Assembly: GCA_943332615.1 (NCBI GenBank)
Contig: CALQQB010000012.1
Location: forward strand, 18,371-82,370
Direction of reading: 5' to 3'
Origin: Phenylobacterium deserti
GTDB lineage: Bacteria > Pseudomonadota > Alphaproteobacteria > Caulobacterales > Caulobacteraceae
DNA length: 64,000 nt
Below the pieces are notes generated by a model, which was given only the letters and a program-made list of their open reading frames with translations, searched no databases and was not told the origin of the DNA. A program made the position numbers and the translations under genes. Positions 35,537 through 46,749 of the stretch are shown here, piece after piece (positions within the stretch are counted from its first letter, which is position 1; the number at the start of each line of letters is the position of its first letter).

Positions 35537-38500
35537 ATGGCCGACCTTATCTTTCACGATCCGAGCGGCCGGCGGGCGCGCCGGGTACGCCTCGCTTCCG
35601 GCCTGTTGATCGCCCTGGTGTTGCTGGTCGGCGCCGCCTTCTTCGCGACCTTGGCATTCGCGCCGCACATGCCGGTCCTGACGCTCAAGGACCCCCACGT
35701 CCTGCGCGCCCTGCACGTCGAGACGGCGCACACCCTCAAGGGCCGTCACGCATGGACCGCGATCCCCCACCCTCGGACTCCGGCGCCGGCCGGCCCGGCC
35801 CGGCCGCTCGCGGTGGGCTTCTACGTGTCCTGGGACGAGACCTCGCGCTCGTCGCTGAAGGCCCATGTGGACCAGCTGGACGTGGTCTCTCCGCAGTGGG
35901 TCGGCCTGACCGCCGACGGCAAACTGGACGTCACCAAGGATCCTGAAGCGCGGGCCATCATCGCGGCGGCGAAGGCCCCGCCGTCCCTGCTGCCAGGGGT
36001 CTACAACGCCAAGGACGGGGTCTGGGACGGGCCGGCCGCCGACCATGTGCTGGTCGATCCCAAGGCGCGGACGGCGATGATCGCGCAGCTCGTGGCGCTG
36101 GCGAAGGCGCAGGGATTCGCCGGCTACGTCTTCGACTTCGAGAACCTGTCGCCGGCGGGCGTGGCCGCCTATCCGTCGTTCATCGCCCAGGCCCGTGCCG
36201 CCCTGAAACCGACCGGGCGCGAGGTCTGGGTCACCGCGCCCTTCGCCGACGACTCCTGGCCGCTGAAGCGACTGCAGGCCGCCGCTGACGCCATCGTGCT
36301 GATGGCCTACGACCAGCACTGGGGCACCGGCGACGCCGGGCCGCCGGCCGGCCAGGACTGGTTCCAGAGCCATCTGGCCGAGCGCATGGCGATGCTGGAC
36401 CCCGCGCGCACCGTCGTGGCCCTGGGCGCCTACGGCTACGACTGGACCCTGCCGGCCCGGGGCAAGCCTGGCAGCGCGACGGCGGTGACCTACAACGAAG
36501 CCACCCAGATCGCGCACGACTCCGACGCCACGGCCGCCATGGACCCGGCCTCTCTCAACCCGACCTTCGACTACATGGACGATGCCGGCCGCAAGCACGC
36601 CGTCTGGTTCCTAGACGCCGTGACCCTGCACAACCAGCTGCGTGTCGCCGATGGTTTCCGGCCCATGGGCTACGCGCTCTGGCGGATGGGCGGCGAGGAC
36701 CCCCTCAGCTGGAACTTGCTGCGCCACCGGTTCGGCGCCCTGAAGCCTGACAAGCTGTCGGACCTGGCGCCGGGGCAGGACGTGGACTTCGACGGGACCG
36801 GCGAAGTGCTGCGGGTCACCGACATCCCCCGCGCCGGCCACCGCACCCTGTCCGTCGATACGGCCAGCGGGCTGATCTCGGCCGAGACCTACGATGCCAA
36901 CCCGACCTCCTATGTGATCCAGCGCTACGGCGCGCACCCGGGGCTGGTGGCCCTGACCTTCGACGACGGGCCGGACCGGCGCTGGACGCCGAAGATCCTC
37001 GATATCCTGAAGGCCAAGCACGCCCCGGCCACCTTCTTCGTGATTGGCAGGAACATGTCGGAGAGCCCCGACCTTGTGGCCCGCGAGGTGGCCGAGGGCC
37101 ATGACGTCGGCAACCACACCTGGACCCATCCCAACATCGGCGAGATGCCGGTGGCCGAGACCTCCGTCGAGCTGTCGGCGACGCAGCGGCTGTTCGAGAC
37201 CATCACCGGCCGCTCCATGCGCCTGTTCCGCCCGCCCTATTTCGGCGACGCCGAGCCCTCGACGCCGCAGGAAGTCGCCCCCCTGCTGGACGGCCAGGCC
37301 CAGGGTTACATCGCCGTCGGCCTGCGTATCGACCCTGACGACTGGAAGAAGCCGGAGCCCAAACGGATCATCTCCACCACCCTGGACCGCCTGGACGACA
37401 CCGTTCGCCCGGGCCAGGTTGTGCTGCTGCACGATAGCGGCGGCAACCGCAGCCGCACGGTCGAAGCCCTGCCCGGGCTGATCGACGCCCTGCGCGCCCA
37501 CGGCTACCGGCTGGTGACTATCGGCGAGCTCGCCGGCCTGACCCCGCAGCAGACCATGCCGCCCACCGAGCGCGATACCGCTGAGCTTGCCCTGGACCGG
37601 ATCGGCTTCGGCTTCTTCCACACCGCCGACGAGATGCTGCGGGTGCTGTTCATCGCCGCCATCGTGCTGGGCGTGGGCCGGCTCGCTTTCCTGTCGATCC
37701 TGGCCCTGGTCCACAACCTGCGCTTCAAGGCGCCTGCGCGCCTGGACCCCGCGACCGGTCCGCTGATCAGCGTACTGATCCCCTGCTTCAACGAGGAGAA
37801 GGTGATCGCGGCCTCGGTGCGCCGCATCCTGGACTCCAACTGGACCAACCTCGAGATCCTAGTGCTGGACGACGGTTCGTCCGACGCGACCTCCGAGGTG
37901 GTGCGCAAGGCCTTCGCTGGCGAACCGCGCGTGTCGCTGATGACTTTCGAGAACGGCGGCAAGGCCCGCGCCTTGAACCGTGGCCTGGAAAAAGCGTCAG
38001 GCGACGTGGTGGTGGCGCTGGACGCCGATACCCTGTTTCCGCCGGAGACCCTGGGCCGGCTGGTCCGCTGGTTCGCCGACCCGGCCATCGGGGCGGTGGC
38101 CGGCAACGCCATCGTCGGCAACCGCCGCAACCTCATCACCCGCTGGCAGGCGCTGGAATATGTCACCGCCCAGAACCTTGAGCGCCGCGCTCTGGCGGCC
38201 CTGGGGGCGGTGACGGTGGTGCCGGGCGCCGTGGGCGCCTGGCGGCGCTCGGTGCTCAGCAACCTGGGCGGCTATCCGGACGACACCCTCGCCGAGGACC
38301 AGGATCTGACCCTGGCCGTCCAGCGCGCCGGCTGGAAAGTAACATTCGACCCGGGCGCGCGCGCCTACACCGAGGCGCCGGAGACGGTCTCGGGCCTGCT
38401 CAAACAACGCTATCGCTGGTCCTTCGGCACCCTCCAGTGCCTGTGGAAGCACCGGACGGCGATGTTCAGCCTTGAGCGACCAACCCTGGGCTTCGTGGCC

Positions 38501-38881
38501 CTGCCGCAGATCTGGCTGTTCCAGATCGCGCTCACCATCATCGCGCCGCTGGTCGATCTGGCGGTCATCTGGAGCCTGATCTCGGCGCTCTATGGCTTCG
38601 CCTACCATTCCACTGAGTGGTCCCCGGACGACCTCATCCAGGGGCTCGAGTACTGGGCCGCCTTCATCCTGCTGGATCTTTCGGCCGGCGCGATCGGGAT
38701 GGCGCTGGAACGCCGCGCGTCCTGGGCGGACCTGGTCTGGATGCCGGTCCAGCGGTTCGGTTATCGCCAGCTGATGTACTATGTGGTGCTCAAGTCGGTT
38801 GGGTCGGCCCTGCACGGTGCGCGCGTCGGCTGGGGCAAGCTGGAACGCCGTGCCACCGCCGCCGTAGATGGCTCAGCCTGA
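35537..38881 (+). CDS. GH18-like / polysaccharide deacetylase / GT2 glycosyltransferase fusion
   Basis: This 1114-residue protein joins three carbohydrate modules. After a membrane segment (residues 20-41) comes a GH18-like domain (about 90-410) with the catalytic strand [12 protein letters not shown] NodB/CE4 deacetylase follows (about 465-680): TFDDGP at 475-480, metal ligands in HTWTHPN, and RPPYFGD. After another membrane helix comes a NodC/BcsA-like GT2 (about 735-970): DDGSSD, the ED pair at 920-921 and QRYRW at 957-961. Two to three C-terminal membrane segments follow. It could make, deacetylate and cut a beta-1,4-linked amino-sugar polymer. The order is that of a single polymer-handling machine. 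Confidence 0.92.
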   Translation: MADLIFHDPSGRRARRVRLASGLLIALVLLVGAAFFATLAFAPHMPVLTLKDPHVLRALHVETAHTLKGRHAWTAIPHPRTPAPAGPARPLAVGFYVSWDETSRSSLKAHVDQLDVVSPQWVGLTADGKLDVTKDPEARAIIAAAKAPPSLLPGVYNAKDGVWDGPAADHVLVDPKARTAMIAQLVALAKAQGFAGYVFDFENLSPAGVAAYPSFIAQARAALKPTGREVWVTAPFADDSWPLKRLQAAADAIVLMAYDQHWGTGDAGPPAGQDWFQSHLAERMAMLDPARTVVALGAYGYDWTLPARGKPGSATAVTYNEATQIAHDSDATAAMDPASLNPTFDYMDDAGRKHAVWFLDAVTLHNQLRVADGFRPMGYALWRMGGEDPLSWNLLRHRFGALKPDKLSDLAPGQDVDFDGTGEVLRVTDIPRAGHRTLSVDTASGLISAETYDANPTSYVIQRYGAHPGLVALTFDDGPDRRWTPKILDILKAKHAPATFFVIGRNMSESPDLVAREVAEGHDVGNHTWTHPNIGEMPVAETSVELSATQRLFETITGRSMRLFRPPYFGDAEPSTPQEVAPLLDGQAQGYIAVGLRIDPDDWKKPEPKRIISTTLDRLDDTVRPGQVVLLHDSGGNRSRTVEALPGLIDALRAHGYRLVTIGELAGLTPQQTMPPTERDTAELALDRIGFGFFHTADEMLRVLFIAAIVLGVGRLAFLSILALVHNLRFKAPARLDPATGPLISVLIPCFNEEKVIAASVRRILDSNWTNLEILVLDDGSSDATSEVVRKAFAGEPRVSLMTFENGGKARALNRGLEKASGDVVVALDADTLFPPETLGRLVRWFADPAIGAVAGNAIVGNRRNLITRWQALEYVTAQNLERRALAALGAVTVVPGAVGAWRRSVLSNLGGYPDDTLAEDQDLTLAVQRAGWKVTFDPGARAYTEAPETVSGLLKQRYRWSFGTLQCLWKHRTAMFSLERPTLGFVALPQIWLFQIALTIIAPLVDLAVIWSLISALYGFAYHSTEWSPDDLIQGLEYWAAFILLDLSAGAIGMALERRASWADLVWMPVQRFGYRQLMYYVVLKSVGSALHGARVGWGKLERRATAAVDGSA

Positions 38882-38977
38882 CCCAGAGTGAGCGAGGCGC
38901 GCATTTGGCGCCTCACGCGGTTGTCATCGCAGGGAGCGGCGCCTATAAACCGCCCTTACTCGCCGGGGTCTCCAGTC

Positions 38978-39025
38978 ATGAGGGCTTGGGGCGAGCCGTC
39001 GGCAGCCGACCCCAAGGCCTCATGA
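38978..39025 (+). promoter_or_regulatory. Upstream ORF and hairpin covering the sucC ribosome-binding site
   Basis: A 15-codon frame from ATG at 38978 ([15 protein letters not shown]) ends in a TGA that overlaps the sucC ATG as ATGA. Within it, CTTGGGG (38985-38991) pairs with CCCCAAG (39010-39016), and GTCGG/CCGAC forms an inner stem. The right arm overlaps AAGG, the sucC Shine-Dalgarno. Translation of the small frame should open this stem. This suggests coupled or attenuated control of the TCA genes. Confidence 0.4.
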
Positions 39026-40221
39026 ACATCCACGAACACCAAGCCAAAGCCGTCCTCGCGGAGTTCGGCGTGGCGGTCCCGCGCGGCTATCCCGCGTTCA
39101 CCGTCGAAGAAGCCGTCGCGGCCGCTGAAAAGCTGGGCGGACCCGTCTTCGTCGTGAAATCCCAGATCCACGCCGGCGGGCGCGGCAAGGGGCGCTTCGA
39201 GGGCCTTGGCCCGGACGCCAAGGGCGGCGTCCGCGTCGTCAAGAGCGTCGCCGAGGTCAAGCAGAACGCCGAGGAGATGCTGGGCCGCACCCTGGTCACC
39301 ATCCAGACCGGGCCCAAGGGCAAGCAGGTGAACCGCCTCTACATCGAGGAAGGCGCCGCGATCGCCAAGGAATTCTACCTGTCGCTGCTGGTGGACCGCG
39401 AAACCAGCCGCGTCTCGGTCGTGGCGTCCACGGAAGGCGGCATGAGCATCGAGGACGTGGCCCACGACACGCCCGAGAAGATCACGACCTTCTCCATCGA
39501 CCCGGCCACCGGCGTCTGGGCCCACCACGGCCGGGCGCTCTCCGCCGCCCTGGGCCTGAGCGGGCCGCTCGCCAAGGAAGCCGCGACGCTCCTGAACCAG
39601 CTGTATGACGCCTTCGTCGACAAGGACATGTCGATGCTGGAGATCAATCCGCTGATCGTCACCGGTGACGATCATCTGCGCGTGCTGGACGCCAAGATCA
39701 GCTTCGATTCCAACGCCTTGTTCCGCCACAAGGACATGGTGGCGTTGCGCGACGAGACCGAGGAAGACTCCAAGGAGATCGAGGCCTCGAAGTATGATCT
39801 GAGCTACATCGCCCTCGACGGCGAGATCGGCTGCATGGTCAACGGCGCGGGCCTAGCCATGGCCACCATGGACATCATCAAGCTCTACGGCGCCGAGCCG
39901 GCCAACTTCCTGGACGTGGGCGGCGGCGCCGACGAGGCCAAGGTGACGGCGGCCTTCAAGATCATCATCGCCGACCCCAACGTTAAGGGCATCCTGGTCA
40001 ACATCTTCGGCGGCATCGCCAAGTGCGACGTCCTGGCCAACGGGGTGATCGCGGCGGTGAAGCAGGTGGGGCTGAAGGTGCCGCTGGTGGTGCGCCTCGA
40101 GGGCACCAACGCCGAACTGGGCAAGAAGATCATCAACGAGAGCGGCCTGGACGTGATCGCGGCCAACGACCTGGCCGACGGCGCTGAGAAGATCGTCAAG
40201 GCCGTGCGGGGCGCTGCGTAA
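39022..40221 (+). CDS. sucC: Succinyl-CoA synthetase beta subunit
   Basis: SucC is the ATP-grasp beta subunit of the TCA-cycle succinyl-CoA synthetase. The 399-residue protein begins [20 protein letters not shown], has the nucleotide-contact region [15 protein letters not shown], the metal-binding LEINPLIV, and the C-terminal [13 protein letters not shown] and [13 protein letters not shown]. The ATG at 39022 fits the family start; the frame is open upstream but not conserved. sucD follows after three bases. It forms the core of the sucC-sucD-sucA-sucB block. Confidence 0.97.
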   Translation: MNIHEHQAKAVLAEFGVAVPRGYPAFTVEEAVAAAEKLGGPVFVVKSQIHAGGRGKGRFEGLGPDAKGGVRVVKSVAEVKQNAEEMLGRTLVTIQTGPKGKQVNRLYIEEGAAIAKEFYLSLLVDRETSRVSVVASTEGGMSIEDVAHDTPEKITTFSIDPATGVWAHHGRALSAALGLSGPLAKEAATLLNQLYDAFVDKDMSMLEINPLIVTGDDHLRVLDAKISFDSNALFRHKDMVALRDETEEDSKEIEASKYDLSYIALDGEIGCMVNGAGLAMATMDIIKLYGAEPANFLDVGGGADEAKVTAAFKIIIADPNVKGILVNIFGGIAKCDVLANGVIAAVKQVGLKVPLVVRLEGTNAELGKKIINESGLDVIAANDLADGAEKIVKAVRGAA

Positions 40222-40224
40222 GAC

Positions 40225-41103
40225 ATGTCGATCCTGATCAACAAGAACACCCGCGTCATCTGCCAGGGCTTCACGGGGAAGGAAGGCACCTTCCACTCCG
40301 AACAGGCCATCGCCTACGGGACCAAGATGGTTGGGGGCGTGACCCCCGGCAAAGGCGGCGTGATCCACCTGGGCCTGCCGGTGTTCAACACCGTCGGCGA
40401 CGCGGTTCGCGAAACTGGCGCCGAAGCCACCGCGATCTATGTGCCGCCGGCCTTCGCCGCGGACTCGATCCTGGAAGCCATCGACGCGGAAATTCCGTTG
40501 ATCATCTGCATCACCGAGGGCATCCCGGTGGCCGACATGGTCAGGGTGAAGCGCTCGCTCAGCGGCTCGAAATCCAGGCTGATCGGGCCCAACTGCCCGG
40601 GCGTTCTGACTCCGGGTGAGTGCAAAATAGGCATCATGCCGGGGAACATCTTCCGCAAGGGCTCCGTGGGTGTGGTTTCCCGCTCCGGCACCCTTACCTA
40701 TGAAGCCGTGTTCCAGACCACTCAGGTAGGCCTCGGCCAGACGACGGCCGTGGGCATCGGTGGCGATCCCGTGAAGGGCACCGAGTTCATCGACATGCTG
40801 GACATGTTCCTGAAGGACCCGGAAACCGAGTCGATCATCATGATCGGCGAAATTGGCGGGTCGGCCGAGGAAGACGCGGCGGAGTTCATTAAGAATTCAC
40901 CAAACAAGAAGCCTATGGTCGGCTTTATCGCGGGACGCACCGCGCCGCCTGGGCGGCGCATGGGTCACGCGGGCGCGATCATCTCGGGCGGCAAGGGTGG
41001 TGCCGAGGACAAGATCGCCGCGATGGAAGCCGCGGGCATCCGCGTTTCTCCATCTCCGGCGGCCCTCGGAACGACCCTGCTAGAAGTACTCAAGGGCGCT
41101 TAG
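40225..41103 (+). CDS. sucD: Succinyl-CoA synthetase alpha subunit
   Basis: SucD carries the phosphorylated histidine of succinyl-CoA synthetase. The 292-residue protein has the CoA-binding Rossmann domain ([17 protein letters not shown], then [16 protein letters not shown]) and the ligase-CoA domain with [11 protein letters not shown]. It also has [14 protein letters not shown] and the active-site loop [15 protein letters not shown], where His is the phospho-acceptor. It lies three bases after sucC. Length is standard. Confidence 0.97.
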   Translation: MSILINKNTRVICQGFTGKEGTFHSEQAIAYGTKMVGGVTPGKGGVIHLGLPVFNTVGDAVRETGAEATAIYVPPAFAADSILEAIDAEIPLIICITEGIPVADMVRVKRSLSGSKSRLIGPNCPGVLTPGECKIGIMPGNIFRKGSVGVVSRSGTLTYEAVFQTTQVGLGQTTAVGIGGDPVKGTEFIDMLDMFLKDPETESIIMIGEIGGSAEEDAAEFIKNSPNKKPMVGFIAGRTAPPGRRMGHAGAIISGGKGGAEDKIAAMEAAGIRVSPSPAALGTTLLEVLKGA

Positions 41104-41198
41104 GCGCCAGACATGGTTTAGGGCGGTCCGCGCTCGGCTCCTTCTTCCGAAGTCCGTGGGCCCCCCCGCGGAAGACGAAGGGCCGGAAGGCAAAAGCG

Positions 41199-44150
41199 AT
41201 GGCGGACGACGCAGGCCTGATCAACGACGTTCTGGCCGAGACCTCTTTCCTCTACGGCGGCAACGCCGCGTTCGTGGAGGACCTCTACGCGCGCTGGAAC
41301 ACCGACCCGGGGTCGGTTGATCCCTCGTGGCAGGCATTCTTCGCCTCGCTTCAGGATCGCGCCGCAGAGGTGAAGCGCGGGGCCGAGCGGCCCGCCTGGA
41401 CCCCCAAGCCGACGCCGGTCGCCCGGCCCGACTGGCTCTCCGCAATCGACGGCCTATGGCCCGCGGTCGAGGCCAAGATCGGCAAGACCATCGAGCAGAA
41501 GCAGCCTGGCGCTTCGCTGGACGAGGTCCGCTCCCGCACCCTGGACAGCCTGCGCGCCATCATGATGATCCGTGCCTACCGGATGCGCGGCCACCTGAAG
41601 GCCAACCTGGACCCGCTGGGCCTGGCGACCACGCCGGGCGACGCCTCCGAACTGGACCCGGCCACCTACGGCTTCGCCGAGCCGGACTTTGACCGCGAGA
41701 TCTTCCTGGATTTCGTGCTGGGCCTGGAGACCGCCTCGATCCGCGAGATCCTGGCGATCCTACGCCGCACCTACTGCGGCAACGTCGGCGTGCAGTACAT
41801 GCACATCTCCGATCCCAAAGAGAAGTCCTGGCTGCAGGAGCGCATCGAGGGCCGCGACAAGGAGATCGTCTTCACGCCGCAGGGCAAGGTGGCGATCCTC
41901 AAGAAGCTCATCGAGACCCAGGGCTTCGAGAGCTTCCTGCACCGCCGCTTCCCGGGCACCAAGCGCTTCGGGCTCGACGGCGGCGAGGCGATGGTCCCGG
42001 CGCTGGAGCAGATCATCAAGCGCGGCGGCGCGATGGGCGTGAAGGACATCGTTATCGGCATGCCGCACCGCGGCCGGCTGAACGTGCTCGCCGCCGTGAT
42101 GGGCAAGCCCTACCATGTGATCTTCCACGAATTCCAAGGCGGCTCGTCCCTGCCCAGCGACGTGCAGGGCTCGGGCGACGTGAAGTACCACCTGGGCGCG
42201 TCGTCGGACCGCGAGTTCGACGGCAACAGCGTCCACCTGTCGCTCACCGCCAACCCGTCGCACCTGGAGATCGTCAACCCGGTGGTCATCGGCAAGGTGC
42301 GCGCCAAGCAGGCGTTTACCCTGCGCGAACAGCCGTCGGCCGGCCGCGGCCACGTGATGCCGCTGCTGCTGCACGGTGACGCGGCCTTCGCCGGCCAGGG
42401 CGTGGTGTCCGAGTGCTTCGCGCTCTCCGGTCTGCGCGGCTACGGCGTCGGCGGGACGATGCACTTCATCGTCAACAACCAGATCGGCTTCACCACCAGC
42501 CCGAAGAACTCCCGCTCTTCGCCCTATCCGACGGACGTGGCGCTGGCGGTCGAGACCCCGATCTTCCACGTCAACGGCGACGACCCCGAGGCCGTGACCT
42601 TCGCCGCCAAGGTGGGCACCGAGTACCGCCAGCTGTTCGGCAAGGACGTGGTGCTCGACATGTTCTGTTACCGCCGGTTCGGTCACAACGAGGGGGACGA
42701 CCCCACGATGACCCAGCCGCTGATGTACGCGAAGATCAAGAACCACCCGTCGGTTCGCGACCTCTATGCGCAGCGGCTGATCGGCGAGGGCGTCTGCACT
42801 CAGGGCGATGTGGATGGCTGGGTCGCCGAGTTCGACAAGTTCCTCGACGAGGAGTTCGACGGCGGCAAGGCCTATCACGCCAACAAGGCCGACTGGCTGG
42901 ACGGCAAGTGGTCGGGCCTGAAGTTGCCGACCGGTGACGAGCGCCACGCCACCGGCGTGCCCCGCCAGAAGTTGCTCGACCTAGGCCGCAAGATGACGAC
43001 CGTTCCGGAACGGGTCACCATGCACAAGACGGTCGAGCGTGTGATCGGCGGCCGCCGCGAGGCGATCGAGGCGGGTGCGGGCATCGACTGGGCCACTGGC
43101 GAATCGCTGGCCTTCGCCACACTGATGGACCAGGGCTTCCCCGTGCGGCTGTCCGGCCAGGACAGCGTGCGCGGCACCTTCAGCCACCGCCACTCCGGCT
43201 TCGTCGATCAGAAGACCGAGGAGGTCTATTTTCCGCTCCGCAACCTGGGCCCCAACCAGGCGCACTTCGAGGTGCTGGACAGCGCGCTCTCCGAAGAGGC
43301 GGTGCTGGGCTTCGAATACGGCTTCTCGCTCACCGACCCCGACACGCTCACCCTCTGGGAAGCCCAGTTCGGCGACTTCGTGAACGGCGCCCAGGTGGTC
43401 ATCGACCAGTTCATCTGCTCGGGCGAACGCAAATGGCTCCGCATGAGCGGCCTGGTGCTGCTGCTGCCGCATGGCTACGAGGGCCAGGGTCCGGAGCATT
43501 CCTCCGCCCGCCTCGAACGCTTCCTGCAGCTCTGCGCGGAAGACAATATGCAGGTGGTGAACGTCACCACCCCCGCCAACTACTTCCACGCCCTGCGCCG
43601 CCAGCTGCTGCGCGAGTTCCGCAAGCCGCTGATCGTGATGTCGCCCAAGAGCCTGCTGCGCCACAAGCGCGCGGTCTCGACCCTGGCCGACATGGATGCC
43701 GGCACCGGCTTCCACCGGGTGATGATCGACGGCGCCGAGGCCGACTGCGAAGTCGGTGGCGTGCGGCTGCGGCCCGACGCGGAGATCAAACGGGTCATTT
43801 TGTGCTCCGGCCGCGTCTATTTCGATCTGGTGGAACAGCGGGCCAAGTCGGGCCGCGACGACGTCTACATCCTGCGTCTGGAGCAGTTCTATCCGTGGCC
43901 GCTGAAGTCGCTGTCGAACGAGCTGAAGCGGTTCAAGAACGCCGAACTGGTGTGGTGCCAGGAAGAGCCCAAGAACATGGGCGGCTGGGTGTTCGTCGAT
44001 CCCTGGCTGGAGCTGACCCTGGACCGCATGAGCATCAAGGCCAAGCGCGCCCGCTACGTCGGCCGCCCGGCCTCGGCTTCCACCGCCGCCGGTCTGATGA
44101 GCCGGCACGTGAAAGAGCTCGAGACCTTCCTGACGGAAGCCTTCGCCTAG
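41199..44150 (+). CDS. sucA: 2-oxoglutarate dehydrogenase E1 component
   Basis: SucA decarboxylates 2-oxoglutarate with thiamine diphosphate. The 983-residue protein has the N-terminal LYGGNAAFVEDLYARW helix that docks to E2, the MIRAYRMRGHLKANLDPLG domain, GMPHRGRLNVLAAVMGKPY, and the TPP-binding GDAAFAGQGVVSE followed by NNQIGFTT. It also has the pyrimidine-domain motif SGQDSVRGTFSHRH and a C-terminal domain with EQFYPWPLKSL and WCQEEPKNMGGW. Full length for alphaproteobacteria. sucB follows after 71 bases. Confidence 0.98.
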   Translation: MADDAGLINDVLAETSFLYGGNAAFVEDLYARWNTDPGSVDPSWQAFFASLQDRAAEVKRGAERPAWTPKPTPVARPDWLSAIDGLWPAVEAKIGKTIEQKQPGASLDEVRSRTLDSLRAIMMIRAYRMRGHLKANLDPLGLATTPGDASELDPATYGFAEPDFDREIFLDFVLGLETASIREILAILRRTYCGNVGVQYMHISDPKEKSWLQERIEGRDKEIVFTPQGKVAILKKLIETQGFESFLHRRFPGTKRFGLDGGEAMVPALEQIIKRGGAMGVKDIVIGMPHRGRLNVLAAVMGKPYHVIFHEFQGGSSLPSDVQGSGDVKYHLGASSDREFDGNSVHLSLTANPSHLEIVNPVVIGKVRAKQAFTLREQPSAGRGHVMPLLLHGDAAFAGQGVVSECFALSGLRGYGVGGTMHFIVNNQIGFTTSPKNSRSSPYPTDVALAVETPIFHVNGDDPEAVTFAAKVGTEYRQLFGKDVVLDMFCYRRFGHNEGDDPTMTQPLMYAKIKNHPSVRDLYAQRLIGEGVCTQGDVDGWVAEFDKFLDEEFDGGKAYHANKADWLDGKWSGLKLPTGDERHATGVPRQKLLDLGRKMTTVPERVTMHKTVERVIGGRREAIEAGAGIDWATGESLAFATLMDQGFPVRLSGQDSVRGTFSHRHSGFVDQKTEEVYFPLRNLGPNQAHFEVLDSALSEEAVLGFEYGFSLTDPDTLTLWEAQFGDFVNGAQVVIDQFICSGERKWLRMSGLVLLLPHGYEGQGPEHSSARLERFLQLCAEDNMQVVNVTTPANYFHALRRQLLREFRKPLIVMSPKSLLRHKRAVSTLADMDAGTGFHRVMIDGAEADCEVGGVRLRPDAEIKRVILCSGRVYFDLVEQRAKSGRDDVYILRLEQFYPWPLKSLSNELKRFKNAELVWCQEEPKNMGGWVFVDPWLELTLDRMSIKAKRARYVGRPASASTAAGLMSRHVKELETFLTEAFA

Positions 44151-44221
44151 CGTAGACCCTCGACGACCCTACCAAGCCCCATTTTTGTTTGTGTTCTGAA
44201 GACCGCAGGAGCCTTCCCCCG

Positions 44222-45430
<1,209 letters not shown>

Positions 45431-45709
45431 GAGCCCGCCCTGGTGAACCGCGCGGGTTACCGGGAGGACCACTGGCAGGTATCCGGATTGTCCTTGGGAC
45501 GGGGGGGGCCGCCATGACCACTGGAGCCGTGCCGGGCGCATCGCCCGCCGCCTGACTGCCTTCGGCGCCCTGGTCGGCGGCCGGTCGCGGTTCCGCCTGC
45601 CGCCGCGCTCAGGTTCGACGAACGCGTTCCGTCATAGAACGCTGATTTTGCAGTTCACCATGCGTTAGCGTGACCTGGTCCACAGTGACCCTCAGTGCGC
45701 GGAGGATAC
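45431..45709. other. 279-base gap between sucB and the next small gene
   Basis: This GC-rich stretch holds no supported gene. It begins with a short hairpin (AACC/GGTT arms near 45446) that might weakly terminate the sucB transcript. It contains a run of nine G at about 45501-45509 and a 13-codon frame at 45514-45555 that is too short to judge. A GCGCGGAGGATACA ribosome-binding site sits directly before 45710. Confidence 0.4.
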
Positions 45710-46102
45710 ATGGACGGGTCGGTTGCAGGGGGCGTGGGACTGGCGCCCAGCGTGGCGGTGACGTTCGATGTGCTCGCGGGTGAGATCGAACTTGCTGGCG
45801 CACGCTGCATCTTCCTCGACCGGATCATCGGCGAGGTCATGGACAACCTTACGGGCGACCAGCGCGACCGTATGCTCCAGGGCCTGCACGGCGTAGACCT
45901 GTTGGCCCAGCACCTCACCAGCCTGTCAGCGTTCGCGCGCAGCATGAGCGTGGCCGTGCCCGCCGACTGCGCCGCGCCGGTAGCAGCCGCCATTTCCGAA
46001 ATTACCCTCGGCGCCTTGGCCGAGCGAATGGTCGCGGGCCTCGGCGGCGAGGACGGTCAAGACGAGGCCGTCGCTGACGACGGCGACGTGGATCTGTTCT
46101 GA
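45710..46102 (+). CDS. Small helical protein of unknown function, upstream of the receiver
   Basis: This 130-residue protein is not recognised. The ATG at 45710 has a perfect GGAGG box five bases before it. It is largely alpha-helical, with CIFLDRIIGEVMDNL, MLQGLHGVDLLAQHLTSLSA and AAISEITLGALAERM, and ends in an acidic tail (DEAVADDGDVDLF). The HGVDLLAQ helix and acidic tail are reminiscent of chemotaxis-type phosphotransfer or docking helices, but no family can be named. It is 20 bases from the receiver gene behind it, so the two probably act together, inside the TCA block. Confidence 0.55.
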   Translation: MDGSVAGGVGLAPSVAVTFDVLAGEIELAGARCIFLDRIIGEVMDNLTGDQRDRMLQGLHGVDLLAQHLTSLSAFARSMSVAVPADCAAPVAAAISEITLGALAERMVAGLGGEDGQDEAVADDGDVDLF

Positions 46103-46122
46103 AGACTGTCGGGGGACGGACC

Positions 46123-46563
46123 ATGCAATACGACGGTCGAGGCTCGAAGGTGATGGTTGTGGATAACGACCGCACCACCCTGGAAATGGTCCAGATTCGC
46201 CTGGATGTAGCGGGATACCACCCCATGGCCGCGCGCTCGAGCTATGGCGCGTTGGACGTCCTGAGGAACAACCGGCCCGACGTGCTGATCCTGGAACGCA
46301 ACATGCCGGAGATCGACGGTCTCCAGCTGCTGCGTGAGCTGTCGATGTTTGTCTCGCCCAACCGGATGTTCCCTGTGCTGCTTGTGGGTCGCACGCTGGC
46401 CGCCGAGGATGTGCGCGCGGCCATCCAGATGGGCGTGCGGGACGTGCTGGCCAAACCATTCAGCGGCTCCGCGATGCTCGAACGGGTAGCCCGCCTGCTC
46501 AAGAAGACCACGGCGTCGCAGCTGCCTGCGCCCGTACCTGCGCGCGCCGTCGTCTATGTCTAG
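46123..46563 (+). CDS. Receiver-domain protein with Glu at the phospho-acceptor site
   Basis: This 146-residue stand-alone receiver (CheY-like) has the acidic pair Asp14/Asp16 (VMVVDNDR), Lys111 (VLAKPF) and the MPEIDGLQLL loop. At the phospho-acceptor position it has Glu58 in VLILERNMP, and the switch Thr/Ser is Gly89. It therefore cannot be phosphorylated in the usual way and may be fixed in an active-like state. There is no output domain. A short hairpin follows the stop. It lies between sucB and lpd with a helical partner just upstream. Confidence 0.85.
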   Translation: MQYDGRGSKVMVVDNDRTTLEMVQIRLDVAGYHPMAARSSYGALDVLRNNRPDVLILERNMPEIDGLQLLRELSMFVSPNRMFPVLLVGRTLAAEDVRAAIQMGVRDVLAKPFSGSAMLERVARLLKKTTASQLPAPVPARAVVYV

Positions 46564-46670
46564 CTAACCGGGTCAGCTCCGGTTGACCTGGGCCTCTTGA
46601 TGTCTCAGAGCGCATTGGTGGGAACGCGGGCGCCTTCACCGCCTCGACACGCGCCGGGACTCTGGACTTG

Positions 46671-46718
46671 GAGCCTGTTTTTCCAGCTCAGGTGATTTCA
46701 CCTGAACCGGACAGGCTC
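46671..46718. promoter_or_regulatory. Nested palindrome upstream of lpd
   Basis: TCAGGTGA (46688-46695), TT, TCACCTGA (46698-46705) is a perfect 18-base palindrome. GAGCCTGT (46671-46678) and ACAGGCTC (46711-46718) pair outside it. It is about 45 bases before the lpd ATG. It may be a repressor operator or a stable RNA hairpin; the regulator is unknown. Confidence 0.5.
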
Positions 46719-46749
46719 TACGGTGCGACCGTAAATCGAGCAGGGCGGC

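Noticed and set aside
45514..45555. 13-codon frame in the sucB to receiver gap
   Set aside because: Too short to judge, no homologue known and no clear ribosome-binding site beyond a G-run.
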